Notes: generated by a model not told the origin, from the sequence alone. A DNA stretch of 6,165 nt from Nitrososphaerales archaeon (GCA_029237515.1 JARBAV010000259.1:1-6165); one strand, 5' to 3'. Counted from the stretch's first letter, positions 1-5,715 are shown. Numbers and translations: made by a program.

Positions 1-1269
1 GTCAATGTTGTGCTCGGAACACAGGACGAGAATAATGTTACACTTACAATATTATTCAATAAAATAGTTTCAAGCCCTAATGCAGGAAAACTTCTGATAG
101 ATAATGCCCTTAATGTATTGCGGAATGAATCTAATTCTACTATAAATGTGAATTATGTCGAATTTCAATCCGATAATTCGACCAGAGATGAAATAATCCG
201 TTTACTTTCTAATCAAACTCCGATTGACATAATTACAATAGATCAAATATGGTTGGGTGATCTTGCACAAAAGGGATTGCTCACAGATCTTACAAATTAC
301 ACTACAAAACAGTGGAATAGAGATGGAAATGAAGAGTGGTATTTTGGAAATTGGGAAGGTGGGAAGTCGCAAGGAAGAATTTATGGTATATGGGCTTGGA
401 CCGATATAAGAGGAATATGGTATTGGAAAGATATGCTACAGGAAGCCGGTGTAGATCCCAACTCACTGAAAACATGGGACGGATACATAGCATCAGCAAA
501 AGAGCTAAATTTAGTCCTCAGGCCGAAAGGAATAGAAGGAGTTCATCTTACAGGAGCGACACATTCTCCAGACTTATGGTATCCTTATCTTTGGATGCTT
601 GGAGGAGATATCCTAGAACAGAGAGGCGGACACCCTACAAAAGGTAACTACTGGTTTCCTATTTTCAATAGCACTGCAGGGTTGAAGGCGCTTTCCTTTA
701 TACAGGATCAAGTAAATGCAGGAATAAATCCCCAGAAAGAACATCATTGGGGTGAAGAATTTATCAATAGAAAATTTGCAGTTATGATAGAGGGATCTTG
801 GATGCCAAGACAATTTGTTCCGTTACAGGATTTTGAAAATCAAATTGGATTTCTTCCTATGTTTCCAGTTCCAAATGAAGGTAATCAAAGTTCCACTTTA
901 ATGGGAGGATGGGAATTTAGCATACCGATTACATCTATGCACAAGGATCTAGCATGGAAATTGGTAGCACTAATGGTTGAACCAAAAATACTTGGTCCGT
1001 GGCTTGTAGAACATAGGCTTCTGCCGACCCAAGTTGCAATAGGAGAAGGGCAATCCCGCATTAAGGCATCGACTTTATTTCCTTACTATGATGAAATGAT
1101 ATCCGCTATTCCATCTGCAGGATTTAGGCCAAATATTCCGGAGTATCCCCAAATTGCTCATTATATTAAAGAAGCATTAGACGCAATTTATTACGGTACA
1201 AAGGACCCCAAGGAAGCATTAGATGACGCAGCTGCTAAATCAGCTGTTATACTAGGATGGGGCCCATAG
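1..1269 (+). CDS. ABC transporter substrate-binding protein, family 1 (sugar type), N-terminus cut off
   Basis: Extracytoplasmic solute-binding protein that would hand a sugar or other polyol-like ligand to an ABC permease. The frame is open from base 1, so the GTG at 10 is probably internal and the signal peptide or lipobox lies outside the window; 422 residues are visible. Counting from base 1, family landmarks are an IDIITIDQIWLGDLAQKGLL stretch (75-94, typical hinge-proximal segment), an YGIWAWTDIRGIWYWKDML segment followed by TWDGY (128-162), FINRKFAVMIEGSW (254-267, equivalent to the F..GKAAM...GSW motif), GGW (302-304) and a C-terminal helical KEALDAIYYGTKDPKEALDDAA region (390-411). 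Many tryptophans fit a carbohydrate-binding cleft, and several N-x-S/T sequons fit an exported archaeal protein. No permease or ATPase gene follows: the next gene is convergent, so partners must lie upstream or elsewhere. The exact ligand cannot be read from the sequence. Confidence 0.9.
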   Translation, partial: VNVVLGTQDENNVTLTILFNKIVSSPNAGKLLIDNALNVLRNESNSTINVNYVEFQSDNSTRDEIIRLLSNQTPIDIITIDQIWLGDLAQKGLLTDLTNYTTKQWNRDGNEEWYFGNWEGGKSQGRIYGIWAWTDIRGIWYWKDMLQEAGVDPNSLKTWDGYIASAKELNLVLRPKGIEGVHLTGATHSPDLWYPYLWMLGGDILEQRGGHPTKGNYWFPIFNSTAGLKALSFIQDQVNAGINPQKEHHWGEEFINRKFAVMIEGSWMPRQFVPLQDFENQIGFLPMFPVPNEGNQSSTLMGGWEFSIPITSMHKDLAWKLVALMVEPKILGPWLVEHRLLPTQVAIGEGQSRIKASTLFPYYDEMISAIPSAGFRPNIPEYPQIAHYIKEALDAIYYGTKDPKEALDDAAAKSAVILGWGP

Positions 1270-1336
1270 TTGGGATAAGTATAAGGAGCGTCTCTCTTGA
1301 AACAAATGTAAAATAGGATCAATCATGAAGGAGACA

Positions 1337-1342
1337 TTTTTT
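1337..1342 (+). terminator. T-tract, candidate transcription terminator of the substrate-binding protein gene
   Basis: Six consecutive T residues lie about 68 bases after the stop codon and just before the convergent gene's end. Archaeal RNA polymerase commonly terminates at such T-runs without a strong hairpin. No convincing stem precedes it. Confidence 0.3.
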
Positions 1343-1345
1343 CAG

Positions 1346-1801
1346 TCATGCGAACGATATTATATTTTTATGAGTGTAAGGTATCAATTCATTTTCTATA
1401 ATCCCTTTAACATCAGTACCTATATCAAATGACAGCAAAATAAAGAATTTAGTTGGAAGATTTTCCTCTTTTATAATTGGAACAGTAGCACGTATTAATC
1501 TATTATATGTTCCGATAGAATGTCTTAGATTACCTAGTCTGTTTACAAAGTCTTCTCTTATCGCAGCTCTCAGCACAGCCTGTACTGCATAATGTTTAGT
1601 CTCCTCCTCTGTCATGAGTGGTGTCAGCCCCTCCCTGTATGATGTGGCTAATAATGTACCAAGATTGTTTGCTATTCCCACAAACCTGATAGATTTACTC
1701 AGATTTAATATCTCATTGCATATTAATATGAATTGACTAGAACTTGTGTTAGATGACAAATGGAATTTAAATATTGATAGCGCAGCACAACTATTTATCA
1801 T
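1346..1801 (-). CDS. DUF6659-like small archaeal protein, third gene of sensor operon
   Basis: Unknown function. The core (about residues 24-142, counted from the chosen ATG) reads QFILICNEIL, SIRFVGIANNLGTLLATSYREGLTPLMTEEE, then an AVQAVLRAAIREDF helix and a YNRLIRATVPI strand. This arrangement (IRF.G..N..G.L....REG..PL) resembles a family common in Nitrososphaerota that I associate with DUF6659; the assignment is from memory of the pattern, not a search. ATG at 1801 is chosen: it overlaps the end of the upstream MEDS gene by 11 nt, suggesting translational coupling. The frame can be extended to a TTG at 1825, and the conserved part begins only near residue 23, so a TTG at 1759 is another possibility; no clear Shine-Dalgarno sequence decides. 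No signal peptide or membrane segment is seen. It probably acts in the cytoplasm with its operon partners. Confidence 0.75.
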   Translation of the reverse strand: MINSCAALSIFKFHLSSNTSSSQFILICNEILNLSKSIRFVGIANNLGTLLATSYREGLTPLMTEEETKHYAVQAVLRAAIREDFVNRLGNLRHSIGTYNRLIRATVPIIKEENLPTKFFILLSFDIGTDVKGIIENELIPYTHKNIISFA

Positions 1802-2417
1802 CTTTCTCAAGTAACATGGTTTCAAATGCTACTGCTTTATTTGGTTCTGCTGCATAAATAACATAGTGATGATTTTTCAAAAGTAAACTAATCCATTCTT
1901 CCTTTCTTGTGGGCTCTATTTTAGAGATATCGTAATAACATATTTGGGAATAATTTAATTCATCAAAATGCTGGTGCCCAGTTTTTTCTAGTAAAATGCT
2001 GAATTTCATTCCTTCTTTTGTTTCTATATCTGTTATTGTTCCACCAACGAATCTGAATGGGGGTTTCATCCTTTTTTTGGATTCTTCTCGCATCTGATTA
2101 AGAGTATGAAGCATATCACGCTTATTATTATCATCTGATTTTGCTATTTCATAAATCCGTAAAAGGTTTTTCTGTTTGAATAAGCTTACGTCAATTCCTC
2201 CAGCGGATAGCTGTTTTTCAATTATTTCAGGTCTGTCAGCCGCGTAGAAAATACATGATTCTCCTTTTGCAAACCCGTTGTGAAAATATCTACCTATTAT
2301 CCAGTCTGCATATTTTTGATCGTCGTACAAGAGCAGAATGTGTTTGTTTCTTTCCATTTCATCAACAAATTTCATTGGACGATAATTTTTTAAATCGTTC
2401 TTGTTTTTAGTATCCAT
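1791..2417 (-). CDS. MEDS-domain sensory protein
   Basis: A 208-residue cytoplasmic protein made almost entirely of one MEDS domain (methanogen/methylotroph DcmR sensory domain, a RecA/KaiC-like fold without a Walker A loop). Visible landmarks are HILLLYDDQKYADWIIGRYF (26-45), GFAKGESCIFYAADRPE (48-64), the middle FRFVGGTITDIE (121-132) and the C-terminal HHYVIYAAEP (183-192). No output domain is fused, so signalling would go through a partner, most likely the winged-helix protein encoded just upstream. The two genes are 7 nt apart; a GAGAGGAG purine run (2430-2437 on the complement) ends 12 nt before this ATG, a somewhat long Shine-Dalgarno spacing. MEDS proteins are proposed to sense small organic ligands, but the ligand here is unknown. 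Cysteines 55 and 160 are present without a metal-binding pattern. Family assignment is firm; role is inferred. Confidence 0.85.
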   Translation of the reverse strand: MDTKNKNDLKNYRPMKFVDEMERNKHILLLYDDQKYADWIIGRYFHNGFAKGESCIFYAADRPEIIEKQLSAGGIDVSLFKQKNLLRIYEIAKSDDNNKRDMLHTLNQMREESKKRMKPPFRFVGGTITDIETKEGMKFSILLEKTGHQHFDELNYSQICYYDISKIEPTRKEEWISLLLKNHHYVIYAAEPNKAVAFETMLLEKDDK

Positions 2418-2424
2418 ATTTTCT

Positions 2425-2712
2425 TTAAACTCCTCTCATTTCCTCGGGCGGTATATCTAAATATTTTATACCCATTTCAAGGACAAAATTAGATATTCTA
2501 TCATAGTCCTGTAGAAAGTCTCTTCCTTTTTCGGTTATCATAAGCGGGTTTTGGAGTATCATTTTCTTGCTTTCTAGCTCATCAAGATATCTAGCAAGTT
2601 TATCATACGCAAGATTACAGCGAAGCTGTACTCTAGTAGGTTTTGCCACACTACTATCGTCATTTGTTAGTTCATTCATAATGGCTTTGAGAATGTCATT
2701 ATATAATTCCAT
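2425..2712 (-). CDS. ArnR1-like winged helix-turn-helix DNA-binding protein
   Basis: A 95-residue transcription regulator of the archaeal ArnR1-like winged-helix class (HTH_45). Order of elements: helix 1 (ELYNDILKAIMNEL, 2-15), then KPTRVQLRCNLAYDKLARYLDELESKKMI (24-52), with helix 2 and the recognition helix around CNLAYDKLARYL, and the wing and terminal strand LMITEKGRDFLQDYDRI (57-73), which carries the hallmark TEKGR.FL. No effector domain is attached, so a ligand signal would have to come from the co-transcribed MEDS protein. It is the first gene of a three-gene operon and is divergent from the DUF899 gene, a typical layout for a local regulator controlling its own promoter and the one opposite. 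A TATA-like element lies about 50 nt upstream. No clear Shine-Dalgarno sequence precedes the ATG. Confidence 0.88.
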   Translation of the reverse strand: MELYNDILKAIMNELTNDDSSVAKPTRVQLRCNLAYDKLARYLDELESKKMILQNPLMITEKGRDFLQDYDRISNFVLEMGIKYLDIPPEEMRGV

Positions 2713-2759
2713 CTTGTTCCGTCTTGGTTTGGGTGGCAGATTACATAACTATTTCACTT

Positions 2760-2767
2760 CTTATAAA
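2760..2767 (-). promoter_or_regulatory. TATA box of the wHTH-MEDS-DUF6659 operon
   Basis: On the minus strand this reads TTTATAAG within TTTATTTATAAGAAG, close to the archaeal TATA consensus. A start site about 26 nt downstream, near 2737, would leave a leader of roughly 25 nt before the ATG at 2712. The same AT-rich patch could also be read as a plus-strand element. Confidence 0.5.
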
Positions 2768-2772
2768 TAAAC

Positions 2773-2786
2773 CTCCCCAAAGGGAG
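2773..2786. repeat. Short inverted repeat between divergent promoters
   Basis: CTCCC and GGGAG form a perfect 5-bp inverted repeat around a CAAA spacer. It lies between the minus-strand TATA element and the plus-strand TATA element, so it could be a protein site or part of a BRE region. It is short enough to occur by chance. Confidence 0.3.
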
Positions 2787-2790
2787 CAAT

Positions 2791-2800
2791 CCTTTTTATT
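2791..2800 (+). promoter_or_regulatory. TATA box of the DUF899-hydrolase operon
   Basis: CCTTTTTATT, centred about 26 nt before the ATG at 2822, sits where an archaeal TATA box would place transcription initiation on or next to the start codon. The gene is therefore probably leaderless, which also fits the absence of a Shine-Dalgarno sequence. Confidence 0.55.
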
Positions 2801-2816
2801 GTTCTATGGATAGAAC
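2801..2816. promoter_or_regulatory. Perfect inverted repeat, candidate operator of the DUF899-hydrolase operon
   Basis: GTTCTAT-GG-ATAGAAC is a perfect 7+7 inverted repeat with a 2-nt spacer. It fills the gap between the TATA box and the predicted leaderless start at 2822. A dimeric regulator bound here would block polymerase or TFB placement, so repression is the simplest reading. The divergent winged-helix protein is the obvious candidate binder (inference). Confidence 0.55.
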
Positions 2817-2821
2817 GGGCT

Positions 2822-3526
2822 ATGAATAAGATTGTTTCCGAAGAAGAATGGGTCGAATCTCGCAAAGCATTTCTAAAGAAAGAAAAAGAGTTCACTGCCT
2901 TGCGGGATCAACTTAGCCAGCAACGACGCGATCTGCCCTGGGTAGCCGTTAGTAAAGATTACGTTTTTGAAGGTCCAAATGGGAAACAAACTTTGTCAGA
3001 GCTTTTCGACGGAAGAAGCCAACTAATAGTCTACCACTTTATGTTTGATCCAAGCTGGGAAGAAGGATGTGCACATTGTTCCTTTTGGGCAGACAATTTC
3101 AATGGAAATATTGTGCACTTGAATCAAAGAGATGTAACCATGATCGTTGTTTCTCGGGCACCCTACAGTAAGCTTGCAGAATACAAGAAGAGGATGGGAT
3201 GGGATTTTAAGTGGGTCTCTTCTTACGATACAGATTTCAATTACGATTACCATGTTTCTTTCACACAGGAAGAGCTAGCCAAGAATGAAGCATTCTACAA
3301 CTATACAAGTTACAAGCCAAGCCCTACTGCGGAGCGAGAAGGAGTCAGCGTATTTTTCAAGGACTCCAGAGGTCGCGTGTTTCATACTTATTCAGCTTAT
3401 GCTCGTGGCATCGATATGTTAAATGTTGCATATCACTACCTTGACCTAGTTCCTAAAGGCCGAGATGAAACCGGTCATGACTTCCCTCAATTCTGGGTTC
3501 GTCGTCATGACGAATACAACAGTTAA
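2822..3526 (+). CDS. DUF899 family thioredoxin-like protein
   Basis: A 234-residue cytoplasmic protein matching the DUF899 family over its full length. Landmarks: N-terminal helix with SEEEWVESRKAFLKKEKEF (6-24), LPWVAVSKDYVFEGPNG (38-54), LFDGRSQLIVYHFMF (61-75), EEGCAHCSFWADNF (80-93) carrying a CxxC pair at Cys83 and Cys86, SRAPYSKLAEYKKRMGW (111-127), SSYDTDFNYDYHVSF (133-147) and the C-terminal FHTYSAYARGIDMLNVAYHYLDL (187-209) and WVRRHDEY (225-232). The fold is thioredoxin-like and the CxxC suggests redox or peroxiredoxin-like chemistry, but the reaction is not established for the family. The ATG lies right after a TATA box plus palindrome and is probably leaderless. The hydrolase gene follows after 14 nt in the same direction, so the two are probably one operon. 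Confidence 0.93.
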   Translation: MNKIVSEEEWVESRKAFLKKEKEFTALRDQLSQQRRDLPWVAVSKDYVFEGPNGKQTLSELFDGRSQLIVYHFMFDPSWEEGCAHCSFWADNFNGNIVHLNQRDVTMIVVSRAPYSKLAEYKKRMGWDFKWVSSYDTDFNYDYHVSFTQEELAKNEAFYNYTSYKPSPTAEREGVSVFFKDSRGRVFHTYSAYARGIDMLNVAYHYLDLVPKGRDETGHDFPQFWVRRHDEYNS

Positions 3527-3540
3527 ACAGGTTAGAATCC

Positions 3541-4578
3541 TTGATTGAGAATTACCTCAACTTGAAAAAATGTGCAAGTTTGTCACAGCAGAATGTCGTA
3601 TTAACTGTAATAGTTCTTGCTGTAATTACTACTAGTACTCTATTCATCTTCCATCAGCAATGCTTAGCTCATGGGCAGCAACTACAGTCTCAATCTAATC
3701 GAACAACGTCTGATACTAAAAACTCTATTGAAGATCTTTCTTTTGAGATTGATAATGTGACATTTTCGCATCAAACCGCATCTGTTAATGGTATTCAAAT
3801 GCATTATGTAATTGGAGGCCACGGAGATCCTGTAGTGTTGTTGCATGGATGGCCACAAACTTGGTACGAATGGCATCATGTTATGCCGGCCTTGGCTAAA
3901 AATTATACCGTAGTCGCACCTGACCTTAGAGGACTTGGAGATTCCTCAAAACCAGTAACTGGCTATGATGGTAATAGTACAGCAGAAGATATCTACCAGT
4001 TGCTATCTCAGTTAGGATTCGATAAAAAAATCTATTTGGTAGGACATGATGTAGGAGCTCAGACGGCATATTCCTACGCTGCGATTCATCCTGATAACGT
4101 AAGTAAGCTAGTGACTTTAGAGGGTCCCCCTCTCTTTCCACCAGAAATTGAAGAAAGTCTCTGGTGGTTTGGCTTTCATAAGACACCCGATATGCCTGAA
4201 GTACTAACGGCTGGGAAAGATCGGGAATATCTTTCATGGTTTTATGGACTTGCCTACAATCCAGAAGCAATTTCAGAGGCAGATATAGACAAGTATGTTA
4301 GTAGCTATTCTGCACCAGGAGGAATGCGTGCTGGCTTTGAGTACTATAGGGCGTTTCCGATAAATGAAGAACAAAATAAGGTACACGCTAATGTCAAACT
4401 TCCTATACCAGTTTTAACACTCGGGGGAGAGTATAGTCTAGGTAATTTGTCGTTGATCTCGATGAAGTCTCTTGCTAAAGATGTACGTGGAACTATAGTA
4501 CCTTTCTCAGGACACTGGATTCCTGAGGAGCGGCCAGATTTTCTTATTAATGAGCTAGCAAAGTCCTTTAATGATTAA
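3541..4578 (+). CDS. Signal-anchored alpha/beta hydrolase, epoxide hydrolase/haloalkane dehalogenase type
   Basis: 345 residues. After a short basic N-region (LKK), residues 19-37 (VVLTVIVLAVITTSTLFIF) form a hydrophobic signal peptide or membrane anchor, then a polar linker rich in Q, S and N. The alpha/beta hydrolase domain runs from about 76 to the end. It has HGWP (102-105, oxyanion hole), DLRGLGDSSKP (128-138), and the nucleophile elbow GHDVGAQ with Asp170, the choice typical of epoxide hydrolases and dehalogenases rather than serine esterases. GGMRAGFEYYRAFP (260-273) supplies lid tyrosines, LGGE with Glu297 is the probable acid, and SGHWIPEERP with His325 is the catalytic base. The enzyme probably faces the outside of the cell. 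The start is a TTG: no ATG is available upstream of the domain, and TTG at 3562 or 3580 are alternatives. It lies 14 nt after the DUF899 gene and is probably co-transcribed. The substrate is unknown. Confidence 0.88.
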   Translation: MIENYLNLKKCASLSQQNVVLTVIVLAVITTSTLFIFHQQCLAHGQQLQSQSNRTTSDTKNSIEDLSFEIDNVTFSHQTASVNGIQMHYVIGGHGDPVVLLHGWPQTWYEWHHVMPALAKNYTVVAPDLRGLGDSSKPVTGYDGNSTAEDIYQLLSQLGFDKKIYLVGHDVGAQTAYSYAAIHPDNVSKLVTLEGPPLFPPEIEESLWWFGFHKTPDMPEVLTAGKDREYLSWFYGLAYNPEAISEADIDKYVSSYSAPGGMRAGFEYYRAFPINEEQNKVHANVKLPIPVLTLGGEYSLGNLSLISMKSLAKDVRGTIVPFSGHWIPEERPDFLINELAKSFND

Positions 4579-4635
4579 CCCTCGCGCGACCCTGAGACAG
4601 CTCGCAAAACCTCTGAGAATGTAGTGCTGCGATCG

Positions 4636-4682
4636 AGTTCCTACAAGAACTTTGTCCTATCTTTTTCTAGTTCAATGGAACT
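4636..4682 (+). terminator. Two similar hairpins around a T-tract, candidate operon terminator
   Basis: AGTTC-CTACAA-GAACT (4636-4651) and AGTTC-AATG-GAACT (4669-4682) have the same 5-bp stem and flank a TTTTT run (4662-4666), 58-104 bases after the hydrolase stop codon. The T-run could end the DUF899-hydrolase transcript. The stems are weak, so the hairpin part is tentative. Confidence 0.35.
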
Positions 4683-4736
4683 TGAATCTGACCAGATAAT
4701 AGCGGACCAGAATAGAATCAGGTAGATAATCTGTAA

Positions 4737-4791
4737 CCTAATAGATAGTGCTACATTTTGCTTCATATTTACCTTTATTTCCTAATAGATA
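4737..4791. repeat. 11-bp direct repeat
   Basis: CCTAATAGATA occurs at 4737-4747 and again at 4781-4791, 44 bp apart. No element boundaries or gene are linked to it; in AT-rich DNA it may be chance or a small duplication. Confidence 0.3.
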
Positions 4792-4885
4792 TTCCTACCT
4801 CTTCTTGACCAAGCATCTTTTTACTTAATGTCCAAATATTTTGGTAGTTCTGCTCAGCTATTTCATAATGTTCTTTGTAATCGCA
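4775..4885 (-). pseudogene. Open-frame remnant without a start codon, weakly TPR-like
   Basis: A 36-codon open stretch reads CDYKEHYEIAEQNYQNIW, then TLSKKMLGQEEVGISIRK, ending at TAA. The pattern YE.AEQNYQNIW.LSKKMLGQE resembles one repeat of a tetratricopeptide (kinesin-light-chain-like) array, but a single match of this length is weak. There is no start codon: stop codons precede it directly. It overlaps the 45-residue ORF at 4858-4995 in another frame, so the two may be halves of one frameshifted gene. Confidence 0.25.
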
Positions 4886-4995
4886 TTATCATGTTTCCAT
4901 TTACCATAATAAGGAAAGAAACACCAAGCTGAATTTCCTGAAGTGGTCACCTGTATAACACAAGAAGACATCTTTAGAAATCTGTCTTCTTTCAT
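4858..4995 (-). CDS. Unrecognised 45-residue ORF or gene remnant
   Basis: ATG to TAG, 45 residues, beginning MKEDRFLKMSSCVIQV and containing an aromatic stretch SAWCFFPYYGKWKHDN. I do not recognise a family. A CTTTATTG sequence about 20 nt upstream is only a weak TATA candidate and there is no Shine-Dalgarno sequence. Its 3' end overlaps another open stretch in a different frame, so it may be the front half of a broken gene rather than a real small protein. Confidence 0.25.
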   Translation of the reverse strand: MKEDRFLKMSSCVIQVTTSGNSAWCFFPYYGKWKHDNAITKNIMK

Positions 4996-5031
4996 ACCAA
5001 ATTAATAACAATAAAGGTAAAGAGAATTCTT

Positions 5032-5391
5032 TCAATGTTTGAATCCAGCAAATAGATTGTAGATCTGAGGATTAAAGCTTGTTAACACTTTTTGTACTTC
5101 CTCGCTAGAATTCCCGTAACCATCAATTCTACCTATCTTGGCGACACGAAAAATCTTTGGAAGTATTGTTTGCGATGCAAGGCCTGCACTATGGACAAAA
5201 ACTATCTCTGAATTTGTATAAGCTTCATGTACGATGCACGTTGTCTCCGATCTGTCAGATAAAGTATTTGGCTCATTAGCCTCTACCACTTTAATCATCT
5301 CTTATATCAATTCCTAGTATTCTTCTGTTTTCCCATTTTCTATACTGAATTCAGCTCTAAATTGAATCTGATTGTCATTTATGGTGCCTAC
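5032..5391 (-). pseudogene. Pseudogene of an ABM-fold (putative quinol monooxygenase-like) protein
   Basis: One continuous minus-strand frame carries a recognisable ABM-type protein interrupted by two stop codons. The front part reads VGTINDNQIQFRAEF, SIENGKTEEY, then TAG (5314-5316), ELI, TAA (5302-5304), then EMIKVVEANEPNTLS and on to the end. In the family this region is like GK.EEFK.LI.EM...V.ANEPGTL.YEW, so both stops sit where ordinary K/Q-type residues are expected and each can come from one base change. After NTLS the usual YEW.LS segment is missing and the text resumes at DRSETTCIVHEAYTNSE, suggesting a small in-frame deletion. The end, GRIDGYGNSSEEVQKVL and YNLFAGFKH, matches the family's R..VYG.PS.E...AL and GGF.R pattern. 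No start codon remains in front. The 88-residue ORF from ATG 5298 could still be translated but lacks the first beta strand and helix. Family assignment is from pattern memory. Confidence 0.72.
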
Positions 5392-5502
5392 CTATACTCT
5401 TTCTTCTTGCCTTAGATATGAGGACCTAATATTAATCGTCTTATCTCAACTCCTATTGAATAAAATCTAAATTTGCGTGTTAGTTTTAGAAATAAATGTA
5501 GT

Positions 5503-5547
5503 AAAAAGTTTGACACAAGTAATTAGACATTTATGATAGCCGGTGTC
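5503..5547 (-). terminator. T-run downstream of the zinc-ribbon gene, candidate terminator
   Basis: On the minus strand a TTTTT run (5503-5507) follows the zinc-ribbon stop codon by about 43 nt. GACAC and GTGTC arms (5543-5547 and 5512-5516) could pair across a 26-nt loop. The stem is weak; the T-run alone could suffice in archaea. Confidence 0.25.
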
Positions 5548-5549
5548 TT

Positions 5550-5690
5550 TCATCCTTTTTGAATTCCTAAAAGAATCTCACATGAAGGACAACTAAAAGC
5601 GACATACTCATCATCGTCCTCTCCAGTAAATCTTTCAGTATTGATTTCCTGGGACGAAATGCCTTGTCTACAATACGGACATTTTACCAT
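5550..5690 (-). CDS. Small zinc-ribbon protein
   Basis: A 46-residue protein with two CxxC knuckles: MVKCPYCRQG (Cys4, Cys7) and FSCPSCEILLG (Cys34, Cys37), the four-cysteine pattern of a zinc ribbon. Between them lies an acidic stretch, GEDDDEY (23-29). Such one-domain zinc ribbons are frequent in archaea and usually have unknown function; some bind nucleic acid or partner proteins. The ATG at 5690 is chosen because the first knuckle begins at residue 4 and a TATA-like element lies about 30 nt upstream, giving a nearly leaderless transcript. All four cysteines and an intact frame, amid eroded neighbours, suggest a functional gene. It stands alone, with no operon partner. Confidence 0.75.
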   Translation of the reverse strand: MVKCPYCRQGISSQEINTERFTGEDDDEYVAFSCPSCEILLGIQKG

Positions 5691-5715
5691 ATTATTCCCA
5701 ATACGATAAGAACCG

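Noticed and set aside
336..647. 103-codon plus-strand ORF inside the substrate-binding protein gene
   Set aside because: Shadow frame of a clearly recognised protein; its translation is rich in Arg and Ser without any motif.
1325..1429. Plus-strand ATG with an open frame of 34 codons after the binding-protein gene
   Set aside because: It runs antisense into the DUF6659-like gene, and its translation is low-complexity and unrecognised.
3023..3253. Minus-strand ORF opposite the DUF899 gene
   Set aside because: Antisense to the conserved CxxC region of DUF899; no independent support.
3529..3540. GGTTAGAATCC resembles a tRNA T-loop
   Set aside because: It lies in the 14-nt gap between two genes, with coding sequence immediately on both sides, and no acceptor stem or anticodon arm can be built.
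3926..4270. 114-codon minus-strand ORF opposite the hydrolase
   Set aside because: It is antisense to the well-conserved catalytic domain of the hydrolase, and its translation shows no family pattern.
4579..4620. GC-rich patch after the hydrolase stop as a structured RNA
   Set aside because: Only short, inconsistent pairings (CTCGC/GCGAG-type) can be drawn; no stable stem or known RNA pattern is visible.
5302..5316. The two in-frame stops in the ABM gene as recoding (for example pyrrolysine at TAG)
   Set aside because: One is TAA, the internal segment is also missing and no start codon remains; plain gene decay explains all three.
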